From assembly GCA_037127315.1 (NCBI GenBank), contig JBBBDQ010001026.1:7802001-7866000 (forward strand): a stretch of 64,000 nt of DNA, read 5' to 3'. The notes under the pieces were generated by a model, which worked only from the letters and a program-made list of their open reading frames with translations, was not told the DNA's origin and did no database searches. The stretch is from Ascarosepion bandense (lineage: Eukaryota > Mollusca > Cephalopoda > Sepiida > Sepiidae). Every line of letters starts with the position of its first letter. Position 1 is the stretch's first letter. This document shows, in pieces, positions 42,017 to 52,949 of this stretch. A program made the translations under genes and the position numbers.

Positions 42017-42467
42017 AATTTGGAACTGATAGTTTAATAGATATGAATTTAAGTTCACTCGATGTTCATGTTAATTAAATCTTCTAACGTTAAGTTACTG
42101 CTTTTATAATAACAAGATTAAAAATTTAAATCTTCTGACATTACCTATTGATAAATATTTAAATATAAAATTAAAATATAGAATAAAAATATTTAAAATA
42201 TTAAAATAAAAGGGAGAATAAAACAAAAGGGCGTAAATCATAAAATGTAAAAATGTAAAACTTTAAATATTCTAATACTACATGTAGATAAATAAATCAA
42301 ATTTTTAAATTTTAAATAAAAAAAATAAATTAAAATAAAAATAAATATTAATATTAAATATTAAATATTAAGCAATTTTTTCTTCATTTCTAATGAAATT
42401 TGCTTAATACTTTTCTTAGGAAATTGAGGTAGTCTTTCGTTACCTCAAAGCACTTTTTGGATATTCT
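42017..42467. other. No gene; strongly AT-rich
   Basis: TAAA-rich low-complexity DNA. Confidence 0.6.
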
Positions 42468-42772
42468 GTTAGTTAAGTACCATACGTGATACACGCTTGA
42501 GCGATCATATCTCTTTCGAGAAATGACTGACTGGACAGAAGATTTTCCCGCAGTGGGTTGTCATTACTTTTTGCGGTAGACTGATTGCTAACCAATGCTT
42601 TAGAATCCAAGCTGTTGTTTAATCCAAAGCTGGAGAGAGAAGAGACAGATTAATATCTTTGCCAAGGGTATTTGCGTGTAAGTGAATGCACCAAAATCAA
42701 CAGGAATTTGAACTCGGATCTCCGATTTCTTGTTCCGAGCGATATCCACTGTAACACAACGCATATCCTGGA
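42468..42772 (-). mobile_element. SINE-A, full length, diverged
   Basis: Reverse copy from AAGTACCATACGTGATACAC to AACACAACGCATATCC; box B mutated. Confidence 0.85.
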
Positions 42773-42940
42773 CAATATTCAGTGAAACGGGATTTATAGT
42801 TATTTTGTCATTTTTCCACGTCATCATATATTTCTAAGTAATATATTCCTGCAAAAAATGCATATATCTCTTCCCAGAGTTAGTTAATTGATTCTTTAAT
42901 TTCTGTTTTTATAATTAAAGTTAAAAGAATGAACCGAACA

Positions 42941-43635
42941 TCTGAATATAAACTTATTTATGAATGGAACTTTCTTTCTCTGTGTGTGTATGTGTCCGTT
43001 AGCTATAGACTCCGAAACGGCTGAACCAATTTTCTTGAAAATTTACACAATTGTACTATAAGCCTCTGCGAGTGTTCTTAGCTAGGTCTTGTGTCGAGGT
43101 ACCCCCGATAACTATCGAAAATCAGAAAAACTGGTTATAGAAGGAGTGGTCCGATTTTAATCAAATCTGATACACATAACAAATTCAGAAGTTCCAAGGT
43201 TGCAGTTCTTACAATAGTGCAGAAAATCGATAATGTATATATAAAAGGCAAGATGAGTTTGTGTGTGTGTCTGTTTATATGCCTGTTTGTCTGTATTTTT
43301 TTTAACCCTTTTATTTTAGTTTTTGCTTCGGGTTTGGCTCTAAGTAGGTATAATTGTAGTTCTTAGTCTTAGCCATGATACTATTTACTCAGAAGACTTA
43401 TTTAGTCTTCAAATTTCAGTTTATGACGAAAAAATCTTATTTGATATCGATAGAAGGAAATCAAAATTTGACTTACATCCATTCATTTTTCTTTCAGTCT
43501 ACGGTTTCGCTTTAACTGAAAACAACTATTGCTTTTTAGTCTTTAGTGCCAACGTCCAAAGAGTCTGAACTTCAGGAACATGGATAAGTCTTAAAGCTTT
43601 CATTACACCCGAGCAACGCCGGGCTATACTGCTAG
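42941..43635 (+). mobile_element. Non-autonomous Helitron-like element, family 1
   Basis: Starts TCTGAATATAAACTTATTTA (a few extra bases) and ends GGGCTATACTGCTAG; flanked by A and T. Same internal words as 19372-20094. Confidence 0.75.
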
Positions 43636-43689
43636 TTAACTATAACGAAAGATAATATTTGGTTACAATCATAAGACCCAGCCTAACAG

Positions 43690-44760
43690 GCGAATTACAA
43701 ATAGCAAATATTAAATTTAAGCAAGTATAAAAAATTAAGTTGTTAGGGCGCCGCTCCTATTTGACTACAAATGGATTGTTCCCATTGCTATATATAGCAA
43801 TGGTGGATTCTCTATAAGAGAGTCGAAGAGAGTCACTAGACTGACGAATCTACAACACTGTCAGCTCTCTGCCTTCGCGTAGAGGGCGCTCTCTGCTTCC
43901 AAGCAGAGAGCATTAACCCAGTCGTGGTTCCGCCGAAGGGTAGAACCACGACTGGGCAAAAATAGACAGACATTTTTTGGCCCGGCTATATGGCCGGGAA
44001 TACCCACAATAAAATGACCATGTGTCACATCCAGCCTTGCGTGGGAAGGCTAGTAAATACAGTCGTAGAGAGTCACTAGACTGACGACTCTACGACACTG
44101 TCAGCACTCTGCCTTCGGGTAGAGGGCGCTCTCTGCTTCCGAGCAGAGAGCAATAACCCAGTCGTGGTTCCGCCGAAGGGTAGAGACACGACTGGGCAAA
44201 AACAGACATTTTTTGGCCGGCCCATATAGCCCGGAAAGCCCAGATATAAACTGACCATGTGTCATATGTTGCCCTTACTGGGAGGGATGACTAAATAATG
44301 AGTCGTAGAGAGCCACTTGAGAGTCTCTAATGAGTTACTGAAGAGTCTGTGCGAATCAGTGAAGAGTTAGTCACCCTTCCGGTAGCGTACCGGAAGTAAT
44401 CACGTATACACACGTCTTACGACGGATTGGACTCTTGTATCTTTCTATTGTAAATAGTACTAATCTCTTCTGTACATACTAACCGTCCTTCCGCGGAAAA
44501 CAACTTATATTCTGATACTGTTGTTGAGTTATTCATTTATACTTGGCGACATAACATAAGTACAATATTATTTTAAGAGAGGACGGTAAATATGACACCG
44601 AAATCCGAAAAGCAACTGGTATTTCCAAGTTCCCAAATATCTAGATACAAAGCAGCTTCGAGGTTGCATAAATGCAGTATAGTACGATGATCGGTTTTTC
44701 GCTGTAATGTGACTGCAAGCCTAAACGAACGGAAACAAAAAAATCAAGTATGTTACCCAA
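43690..44760 (+). pseudogene. RTE-type LINE remnant split by an LTR
   Basis: Left piece (43690-43740) reads like KFKQV.KIK and right piece (44557-44700) like REDGKYDTEIRKATGISK, which join across the LTR as the family's KQVKKFKYL...EDGKCDTEIRKR block. The LTR therefore inserted into an existing LINE. Confidence 0.6.
43741..44556 (+). mobile_element. Solo LTR, 816 bp, with 5 bp target duplication
   Basis: Begins TGTTAGGGCGCC and ends CGACATAACA, so TG...CA ends. TAAGT is duplicated on both sides (43736-43740 and 44557-44561). No internal coding region or second LTR is present. Inside, a segment of about 240 bases is tandemly doubled (GTCACTAGACTGACGA at 43834 and 44069; GTCGTGGTTCCGCCGAAGGG in both). 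Strand is arbitrary. Confidence 0.85.
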
Positions 44761-45230
44761 AATCGGTCATGTGACACCTCCCTCGGGTCGCATGTCGTCT
44801 GATGGCCTCGACACAGTAGCTGGTCGTCAAATCGTCTATTATAACCACGCTGTAAATTCTGATCCAAGGAAATTTCAAACGGCCGAAAAACCCAAAGCTT
44901 CTGATCAACTTTCGAATAAACAATGCAAAAATATGTATTACATTTCTATTCTTTTCGATTTCCAGTTAGTTTTTAATGTTTTTCAGATTTTACAAGTTTG
45001 TAATAAGTATTTTTAAACATAATTCAACTCATATCGCGATTGACAATAAACTACAAAATCAACAATACCACTTGTAATAATTTCTTTTGCTCCGTCGTAT
45101 TAAAATTAGGATTATATTTTTATTCTTTTTCACATGCAGTATTACAAGGCAATCTTAAACAAGGCAATTACGTGTTACAGAACAAGGATAAGTCGGGATA
45201 TTTTTTATTCTTTTTGGATTGAAAAATGTT
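44761..45230. other. No recognised gene
   Basis: A frame at 44750-45016 (VTPPSGRMSSDGLDTVAGRQ) is unassigned. Confidence 0.45.
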
Positions 45231-45472
45231 AAAATGAATTATGCGGAATAAATTTCTTTAAAGTTAGGTTATTTTCCTATTTTCTCATTTATTTATTACC
45301 AGATTACATGTTAAAATTCTAATATGTACTTTCTGATGAGTGGAATATACGTTCCTGGCGTAAATAGGTCATGGCTATGAGAATTTAGTGAACGCCCGCC
45401 TGCTGTATGCGACCAGTTTTTTGATGGCAGTAGGATTGTCGCATACGACAGGTGCCACTGTTTATAGTATTG
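45231..45472 (+). repeat. Repeat H, single-unit copy
   Basis: Same lead segment as 30197 (TTTATTTATTACCAGATTAC) and one unit from TACTTTCTGATGAGTGGAAT to ACGACAGGTGCCACTGT. Confidence 0.85.
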
Positions 45473-45611
45473 AGCTGTGATAATGCTTAGTTCCAAGATT
45501 GTTGGTTGTCAGTGGTTTACTGATAAAAATATATTTTGGCAAGAAGTTCTTTTGTTGGAAAGTCCTCGATATCAGAATAGAGACAAAGCGTTAATAGGAT
45601 TAATGCTGATA

Positions 45612-45720
45612 AGTTTGTCACTTAACTGAGCAGAGTCATGCAAAATTTGATGTTTAGTGAAGGCACCGTTATGGTGTCCTCATTCGTCAGGGTTAAATTT
45701 TCAGGCTGATGTTGAGTCCC
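45612..45720 (-). mobile_element. Penelope-type terminal repeat remnant
   Basis: Minus strand: ACCCTGACGAATGAGGACAC, CATAACGGTGCCTTCAC, then TTGCATGACTCTGCTCAGTT. It parallels 46530-46625 but reversed. Box CTGACGA (45684-45690), a 9-pair stem II with one mismatch (GAGGACACC/GGTGCCTTC) and TAAAC in place of GAAAC. 45721-46361 shows nothing else I recognise. Confidence 0.6.
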
Positions 45721-46361
45721 TGTTTTCTTTCTTTTTGTCTTAAGAATACAGCAAGAAATCATACAACAACCAAAATAAGAAATAACGATATATATATTAA
45801 ACTCAGCAAAATACAAAGAACTCTGTTAGTAGAACGATAAATACGGGTTTGAAAATGATACTAGAACTGGGACTTGCAATGCTCGCACGGTAACAGTCTT
45901 GGCTATCTCTGCCTATCGCTCTCTGCCTTATGCTGATCTGCTTATGCCGATCTGCTCTCACCTCTCGTGAGGGGAAGTATATGTAGTAGTGGTAAGAAGA
46001 GTTCAATCCGTTGAATGGGTGATACCACCATGACACTTGTTTAAATAGAGCTTGGTGTAATTTTATATTTTGATATGTAAGTAATCTACAGGTGGTTGAT
46101 GGTATTTTACTGCTTTTGTTATGTTGATTCCTTTTTAATGTACTATTTTCTTTTTATTGTACAGATGGTTGATTTTTTATTGCTTTATATTCGGCGCATG
46201 AATAGGTCTTAATTGCTTTATAATTAGTTGGTTTCTTCTTGTTATTCTTTTTATTTTGTTGAGTTGACCTTTTTCTGGCCGACTTAATATATGCGACCGC
46301 TTAAAATATTGTTTAGATCTTAGTTAAGCGTTTGTATACTTGTGTGTATTTTTGTTTGTAA

Positions 46362-46538
46362 GATTTGACAAATAACATTAACACAAACGAAAAGTTTTAC
46401 ATACGAGTGACCGAAACAACCTTCCAAGAAGAATTCAAAAATAACAAAACATCACTCAACACAGAAAAGTACAAGAAAAATACAGCACAATCAAAATATA
46501 CATGGAATCAGAAAGCAAACAGCAGAGTGAGAATTTAG
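46362..46538 (+). pseudogene. Penelope-like element GIY-YIG endonuclease, C-terminal fragment
   Basis: Reads NEKFYIRVTETTFQEEFKNN, KTSLNTEKYKKNTAQSKYTW and NQKANSRVRI then stop at 46536-46538. This is the (K)FYIG.T...FK.R..NH..S......K..T.LSK.IW pattern of the GIY-YIG nuclease domain found at the end of Penelope-like retroelements and related nucleases. The GIY and YIG residues themselves lie at or upstream of the fragment; YIR stands where YIG is usual. The nuclease would nick target DNA for reverse transcription. The reverse transcriptase is missing. Confidence 0.75.
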
Positions 46539-46596
46539 CCCTGACGAGTGAAGTGATCATAACGGTGCGGTGCCTTTGGGAAACTTCGAAGTCGGC
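46538..46596 (+). ncRNA. Hammerhead-type motif at the Penelope stop codon
   Basis: Stem I GCC (46538-46540), CTGACGA, a long stem II region (46548-46579), GAAA (46580-46583), C, loop TTCGAA, triplet GTC (46591-46593), stem I partner GGC. Core boxes fit. The first stem base is the last base of the TAG stop. Penelope-like elements are known to carry hammerheads in their terminal repeats, which supports this reading. Stem I is short (3 bp). Confidence 0.65.
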
Positions 46597-46623
46597 ATGA
46601 TTCTGGTCAGTTAAGTGGTAAAA

Positions 46624-46627
<4 letters not shown>

Positions 46628-46679
<52 letters not shown>
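46628..46679. repeat. (TA)n microsatellite
   Basis: Pure TA between the Penelope remnant and the next solo LTR. Confidence 0.95.
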
Positions 46680-46684
<5 letters not shown>

Positions 46685-46975
46685 GGACGCCTGCGCCTAT
46701 TCGGCTATAATGGACTATTCGATTACTATGTAAAGTAATGGTGGCATCTACGTGGGGTAGAGAGTGTGCCGAGCAGCCGATCGACAAGTCAGTCGTAGAC
46801 TTCCGGTGACGACCCGGAAGTACCCATTGCTCATACTACGTCTTACGACGGTTGAGACGATTAACCTTTATTCTTGTATTGGATACTAATAACCTTTGTA
46901 AATACTATTTTCACGGAATACAACAATTAACCTATTCCTGTTGTTGAGTTATTTATTCTTACTCACGACATAACA
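46680..46975 (+). mobile_element. Solo LTR, 296 bp, related to 43741-44556
   Basis: TGTTGGGACGCC start and CACGACATAACA end; near its end GTTGTTGAGTTATTTATT matches GTTGTTGAGTTATTCATT of the longer LTR. Target duplication TATAT at both sides (in TA-rich DNA, so weaker evidence). It lacks the doubled segment. Confidence 0.8.
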
Positions 46976-46990
46976 TATATACATATATAT

Positions 46991-47295
46991 AATCATTTCA
47001 CCCGAAGCAAGGTATTTACTGCCATTGTCGCGCAGGGGGTTACATAGGGAAGTGATGAGAAAGAGGGGTTAGTTATAGGAAATGTCAGGAGAAGGGTAAT
47101 AGACGGATGGGAATACCTAGAATGAGTTTAGAGTAAATAAAAAAAGAGCTTGAGAGAATGGATGCGAGTTAGTGAGATAGGAGATATCTATTGACCTTCC
47201 ACTTAAACTCCTAGAGATTGTAGCTGTCAGGGAAGCAAGTATATGGAAGGGAATTCCACAGGTGGGAAGTGCATGAAAAGAAGCTGTTGGAGTAG

Positions 47296-47298
<3 letters not shown>
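46991..47298 (-). pseudogene. LINE-J 3' end
   Basis: Reverse copy from the tail (complement of TACCTTGCTTCGGGTGAAAT) to the region encoding the FYS..F.RTSHLW block, where a (TA)n tract (47297-47346) interrupts. Confidence 0.85.

Positions 47299-47346
<48 letters not shown>
47297..47346. repeat. (TA)n microsatellite
   Basis: Pure TA inside LINE-J-derived sequence. Confidence 0.95.
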
Positions 47347-47348
<2 letters not shown>

Positions 47349-47448
47349 GTATGTGTGGGGTGTTATTTTCTAATAATTTCATGAAAAATGTACCTAGATG
47401 TGTAAGCGTTTGGGAGAATCAGGTGCTGTAAGCTTGGATGTGAGGATG

Positions 47449-47552
47449 GGGTAATGGATAATATCTCCAAACTGTGTTCCAGTTACATGCAAATACCCTT
47501 GTGAAAAGTATGAATCCACCTATTTTCTTCCAGCTATGGGGGAATTAGTAAG
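47449..47552 (+). mobile_element. SINE-A internal fragment
   Basis: TGCAAATACCCTTGTGAAAA and TTTTCTTCCAGCTATGGG follow SINE-A order; both ends missing. Confidence 0.6.
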
Positions 47553-47554
47553 TC

Positions 47555-48225
47555 ATGTATTCTTCTTCTTCTTCTATGTGCCCTGCTCTTTCAAGACGTA
47601 GGCGATCATGGCTTTCCACATCTCCCAATCTCTGGTGGCTCTTAGCACGCATTCTCCTGTTCACCATGCAACCCTCGTTCCGTCATCCACCTGATCAGAT
47701 CCTTCAAATATGTTATCCGCTGCTTTCTCCTGTCTGTTTTTCCGTCTATCTGGCCTGTTAGTATCAGGTTCTCCAAGCCCTCCTTCCTCATTGCATGTCC
47801 TAGGAAATTTAGCTGTCTCTTCCTGATGCTCAGTATTAATTTTATCTTGCCTGTTAGTATCAGGTTCTCCAAGCTCTCTTTTCTCATTGCATGCTCCTGG
47901 AACTTTATTTGTCTCTTATTGACGTTCAGTATTAATTTCCTTTTCTTTTCCATCCTTTCCAAAACCTCATCATTGCTCACATGCTCGATCCATGATATTC
48001 GCAGCATCCTTCTGTAGAACTACATTTCAGCTGCTTCAAGTTTTTATTTCATCTTCAAAGATATTGTCCAACATTCACTGTCATATTGAAAAACCGACAT
48101 CACAAAGCAATCCGGTACTCTCCTCTTTGTTTCTAGCGAAATTGTCCTATTTCTTAATACTGTATTCAACGTCTGGATTGCTTCCTTCACAATGCTAACT
48201 CGTATTCGGATCTCAGTGAAATTAT
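47555..48225 (-). pseudogene. RTE-type LINE 3' part with in-frame duplication
   Basis: (TTC)n tail at 47560-47575 then reverse copy of the C-terminus. Minus strand reads MLRISWIEHVSNDEVLERM, then a block ending HAMRKESLENLILTG, then the same block again (KLILSIRKRQLNFLGHAM, RKEGLENLILTGQID). The repeated block corresponds to 47753-47845 and 47848-47938 (about 95 bases) and keeps the frame for more than 120 residues. Confidence 0.85.
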
Positions 48226-48339
48226 TATCACAATAAAATTCTAATAACCTAAAAACATTTTTTGGCTTTAAATAACGTGCAAATGGTCGATAATCCGTAG
48301 AAAACAAATCAATCAATATTTCATGTTACCTCTGTTGTT

Positions 48340-48340
48340 A

Positions 48341-48382
<42 letters not shown>
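48340..48382. repeat. (AGT)n microsatellite
   Basis: About 14 AGT units. The surrounding 48226-48579 shows no gene. Confidence 0.95.
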
Positions 48383-48383
<1 letters not shown>

Positions 48384-48579
48384 CGTATTAATCAGATGAT
48401 GGGCAGGTAATGTAACGGTTATCGCTGCAGACAGTGTTATCGGCGAGTACATAGTCTGCCCTGCTCTCATGCCTTCGCTTCTCACTAATATCCCCTGAGA
48501 AAAGCATGACTATCTCCAGGGCTCAAAGTTACTTGCAGTTTATATTTTTCTTTAGCATATCTACATATCATGTATATAT

Positions 48580-49640
48580 TTCATGTGCCGTGTCCCTTCA
48601 GAACGTAGGCGATCATGGACTTCCATTTGACTTTTCTTGTCGCTCTCAATATATTTTCCCCTGATATAATCTCTAAGTCCTGATCCGCCAACCTTTTGCT
48701 CAAACCTAAGAAGTACGTCTCGCGTCACTTTCCTCTGTCTCTCCTTCCATTTATCCGACCAGTGAGTATAAAGTTCTCCAGGCCCTCCTTCCTCATTACG
48801 TATCCCAGGAACCTAATTTGTCTCTTCGTGATACTTTCTTCTCGTTTGCATCCTTTCCAACACCTCATGGTTGCACACGTGCTCTGTCATTGGTATCCTC
48901 AGCATCCTTCTGTAAAACCAAATTTCTGCTGTCTCAAGCCTATTCTTCATCTTTGATGAGATCGTCCACCATTCGCTTCCATACAGAATGACATACACTG
49001 CCGGCCATAATTATTAGGCCACCCTAGATTTTTTTAAAATGTGTTTCATACTATTTTTAGTATTTGTTGCCAAGTGGATAATTCTAAATGAAAATAGAAT
49101 GTTTTTTTTATTATTAATTTGCAAAATTTTACAAGGCAGCAAGGAAACCTTTGCCAGGCAAATAAGAAGATGCTAGCATTGGAAAGAGATCACAAAAACT
49201 GGACACCAGAACAGCTGATTTGATGTACATGTAATTGTGCAGTATTAACAAAAGAACAATACAATTATATTGAGAATTATCCACTTGGCAACAAATACTA
49301 AAAATAGTATGAAATACATAATTTCTTTAAAAAAACTGGGATTGCCTAATAATTATGGCCGGTAATAGATATATATATATATATATAGCAAATCTACAGG
49401 GTGCGATGGGTAAATTATCGCTTTTTGCCTTGCAGAATTTTGCAAAGTGATGATAACAAAAGAATCATTCTTTTTTTATTTAGAATTATCCACTTGGCAA
49501 TACATACTAAAAATAGTATAAAATCATTTCTTTTTAAAAAAATAGTATAAAATCATTTCTTTTAAAAAACTGGGTTGGCCTAATAATTATGGCCGGTAGT
49601 GTATATCACATAGCAATCGAGCATTCTTTCTTAAACGTTT
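48580..49640 (-). pseudogene. RTE-type LINE 3' part, split by a MITE
   Basis: Reverse copy from CCGTGTCCCTTCAGAACGTA at 48590; C-terminal blocks MLRIPMTEHVCNHEVLERM and ILYGSEWWTISSKMKNRLET. It is interrupted at 48996 and resumes at 49614 (TATCACATAGCAATCGAGCA). Confidence 0.85.
48996..49611. mobile_element. Tc1-derived MITE nested in an RTE copy
   Basis: Ends are inverted: CACTGCCGGCCATAATTATT at 48996 and its complement ending at 49611, with TA on both sides (48994-48995, 49612-49613). Inside, TTGCCAAGTGGATAATTCTA and its complement form long arms. A further right end at 49340-49365 shows a tandem end duplication. The middle (about 49170-49220) encodes LALERDHKNWTPEQLI, a recognisable Tc1 transposase scrap, so the MITE derives from a Tc1 element by deletion. 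Confidence 0.9.
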
Positions 49641-49847
49641 TTCTTGTGTAGACTTAGTTGAAATAAAAAAAAATATTTATTAAACAGTGTATCCGCTTCT
49701 GCATTACACAATTCTGATTAAAGAAAAATTTGTCTTCCGGCAGGGATTAAACATCTGTTCGTTTTCTACTTGAAAAACGGTTTTATTCCTCAGCTTTACT
49801 GCTGTGCCACAAAAGACTTCCCAACAAAGGCGTTTTTCCTTATTTTA

Positions 49848-50108
49848 CTCAGATAAGTGTAATACGTGATACATGCTTAAGCGATCAAGACTCGAAAGCG
49901 ATATGACTGACAGGGCAGAAGATTTTCCCGTACTAGATCGCCATTACTTCCTACGGTAGACTGGTTGTCAAGCCAGGTCATAGAACCCAGTCTATCCTGC
50001 TATTTAACTCAGAGCTGAAGAGGGAAGCAACGGATTTATCAAGGGTATTTGTGCCAAAAGTGAATGCAACGAATTCAACTGAAATTTAAACTCGATATAA
50101 AGCATATT
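49848..50108 (-). mobile_element. SINE-A, diverged
   Basis: Reverse copy from GTAATACGTGATACATGCTT to ACTGAAATTTAAACTCG; head missing. Confidence 0.8.
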
Positions 50109-50122
50109 CCCTTTAACTACGA

Positions 50123-50810
50123 CTAGCATCATAGACCAGTGTTTCCCGTGCAACTCAGAACCTTTTAGTTGTAGGAGTCGGTTATATAAAAAATACTTAT
50201 ATAAAAAATTGTTCAAAAATTTAAAAAATGTATTTTCTTTTATTTTGCGTAAACGTGATTTGATGTTTTGTGTGACAATGTAAACAATATTGTGTCAAAA
50301 TTAGTGGGGAAAATATTTACATTTTTGTTGACTAAATGAATTTAACATAAAAATAAAAATTATTTATTTTGTTTTACTGAAATTAGAAATATAAAAACTA
50401 TTACGCTCTCAGTTCAGAAGTTTTTTTTTTTAAATATTTCTTTTGTTTCAAAACTACGGGAAAAAATATTAAGATTTTTTTATTGACCAAATGAATTTTT
50501 AAAACGTCGGAATAAAAATTAAATATAAAGGCTCGTTTTTTTTAGTCGCGTTTGACACGTGTAATTTGATTTCTATGACGTAATCTAGTAACCATCTTAG
50601 ATCTTAGATAATTTACGGAGCAAATGTAAACAATCGGCTCCATTGGCCAAAAAGTGCGAAATGGAAATTTACTGAACTTAAACTCAAAAAGTATGCGTCG
50701 ACCTGACTTCCCTGTAGATATGGGTCCCTAGAAATGGCGTAGCTGAAAAAATTTAGGAGCTAATAGGGAACAGTCACACACAGACTCACAGATTGCCTTA
50801 TATATATAGA
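50123..50810 (-). mobile_element. Non-autonomous Helitron-like element, family 2
   Basis: Plus-strand start CTAGCATCATAGACCAGTGT, preceded by A. The other end is ACACAGACTCACAGATTGCC followed by TATATATAGA and T. Ends follow the same A/T rule as family 1 but the body is different (TTTGACACGTGTAATTTGAT, CAACCATCTTAGATC-type words). Second copy at 55971. Confidence 0.65.
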
Positions 50811-51253
50811 TATATATATAGATTAATTTTTCTCAAGAAATTCTATCTGTTCAATTTCGTATTCGAAATATAACCAAAGAATTAATACATTGAGCTTATT
50901 CTTATCATATTATAGTGAATATATATTATTTAAAATAAGCGTTTTATTATTAAATAACTGTTATAGTGACCTATCTATAGGAATCGACTCTTCTTCGTCA
51001 ATAAATACTAACCTGAGTAATTTCCGGGGACGTAGCTGTAAAGCAGTTGTGTGACAGTCTAGAGACAGTTGAGACGCAGCGTAACCATACCTTTCGGACT
51101 TACACTCTTACAGTCTTAATTCTGTTCTGTTATTCTAATACAGTGTTTGCACGAACCTTCATGTTTCTGCATCTTTCTTCCTGGCCATAACAAGCCACAA
51201 CAACTCAGCGACGAAGCTTCGCAACAACAATATCAATGACAACAAATTATTTA
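50811..51253. other. No recognised gene
   Basis: AT-rich, nothing matched. Confidence 0.5.
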
Positions 51254-51620
51254 TACTATTTACACTGTTCGGACTGTTTTCCTCATCTTTGTTGCCATAT
51301 TGACGACGATTCAGCCATTTTACGCTCCGGCCTTCTTCTATATCTGACTATATTTCTGAGAAGATGCATTGTAATTATTTATAATTATTGTCTTTTTTTT
51401 GCACTATTTACATTGTTCGGTCTGTTTTCCTCATCTTTGTTGCCATATTGACGACGTTTCAGCTGGTGTACGCTCCGGCCTTCTTCTATATCTGACTCTA
51501 TTTCTGAGAAGAGGTATTGCAGTTATTTATACTATTTACATTGTTCGGACTGTTTTCCTCATCTTTGTTGTCATATTTGCAACGTTTCAGCCGTTGCAAG
51601 CTCCGACCTTCTTTAGTTGA
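51254..51620. repeat. Tandem array of a Penelope-like or retrozyme-like repeat
   Basis: Units start at about 51254, 51403 and 51531 (149 and 128 bases apart), each with TTTACA(C/T)TGTTCGG, CTGTTTTCCTCATCTTTGTT and TACGCTCCGGCCTTCTTCTA or a close variant. The same repeat unit forms the arms at 23491/24262 and the copy at 53370. 51621-52155 shows no gene. Confidence 0.85.
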
Positions 51621-52155
51621 TTAGAATTTCGAACTAAATACTACATTTCGCTCACTGGACTAGATTGTTCTACTTCCACATGTCATTACGCTTCCAGATG
51701 ACTCAGTATCAGTTTTCTCCATTTAAATGTACTTTCTATGCATTTTGTTCATCTCTGGTGTAGCTGTATCGGACTAAAGCTGTTTTTACCTGGACCATGT
51801 AAATAGTGTAAATAATTACAATGCCACATCTCACAATGATAGACAAATAGCAAACATTTTTTTCCTAAAATATCACTTGATTGGAGTAATACTGGAAGGC
51901 AAGTTATTTGAGACATGATGTAGAAAATTAATCATAAAATAAAAAAATGAAACAAAATTAATGAAATTCTCTTTAACACTGTATTTTAAATACATTTCCA
52001 CAAGCCATTCGCTAAAGATGATAAGCAGCTTAACTTTGCCAACTGTGAGCGAAATGATTTAACTATGTTATGGCGATGGAGTTGTGCCAAATTAACTTTA
52101 ATGCAAAACAAAATAACGACATCAGAAAATTTAAACCTTCACATTATAACTACAA

Positions 52156-52540
52156 CTAGCAGTATAACCCGGCGTTGCTCGGGTGTAATGAAAGCTTTAA
52201 AACTAATCCATGGTCCTGAAGTTCAGACTCTTTGGACGTTGGCACGAAAGACTACAAAGCAATAGTTGTTTCCAGTTAAAGCGAAATCGTAGACTGAAAG
52301 AAAAATGAATAGTTGTAAGTCAAATTTTGATTTCCTGGTATCGATATCAAATAAGTTTTTTTCGTCGTCAACTGAATTTTGAAGGCTAAATAAGTCCTCT
52401 GATAAATGGTATTATGACCGAGACTAAGAACCACAATTATACCTACTTAGAGCCAAACCCGAAGCAAAAACTAAAATAAAAGGACTGAAAAAATACAGAC
52501 ATACAAGCAGATAAACAGACGCACACACAAACATCTTGCC

Positions 52541-52571
<31 letters not shown>

Positions 52572-52849
52572 ATCGATTTTCTGCACTATTGTAAGAACTA
52601 CAACCTTGAAACTTCTGAATATCGTTTCTTATGTATTTGTCTATGAGTGTGTCAAATTTGATTATAATCGGACCATCCTTCTATAACCCTATTTTTTCGA
52701 TTATCGATTTTCGATGTTTATCGGAGGTACCTTGACACAAAACCTAGCTAAGAACACTCACAGATGCTTATAGTACAACTTGGTAAATTTTCAAAAAAAT
52801 CGATTCAGCCGTTTCGGAGTCTATAGGTAACGGATATACACACACACAG

Positions 52850-52891
<42 letters not shown>

Positions 52892-52920
52892 ATAAAGTTC
52901 CATTTATAAATAAGTGTAGA
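52156..52920 (-). mobile_element. Non-autonomous Helitron-like element, family 1
   Basis: Plus-strand start CTAGCAGTATAACCCGGCGT after A, end AAATAAGTGTAGA before T. Contains (TA)n at 52543-52570 and (CA)n at 52858-52887 within the element. Confidence 0.75.
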
Positions 52921-52949
52921 TAACGGAACTTAAACTGATATTTTAAAAA

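Noticed and set aside
47555..48198. Plus-strand frames across the RTE copies at 47.5 and 58 kb
   Set aside because: Complements of the RTE coding strand; no motif in the plus frames.
51254..51620. CRISPR array
   Set aside because: Whole units repeat, with no short repeat and unique spacer pattern; eukaryotic setting.
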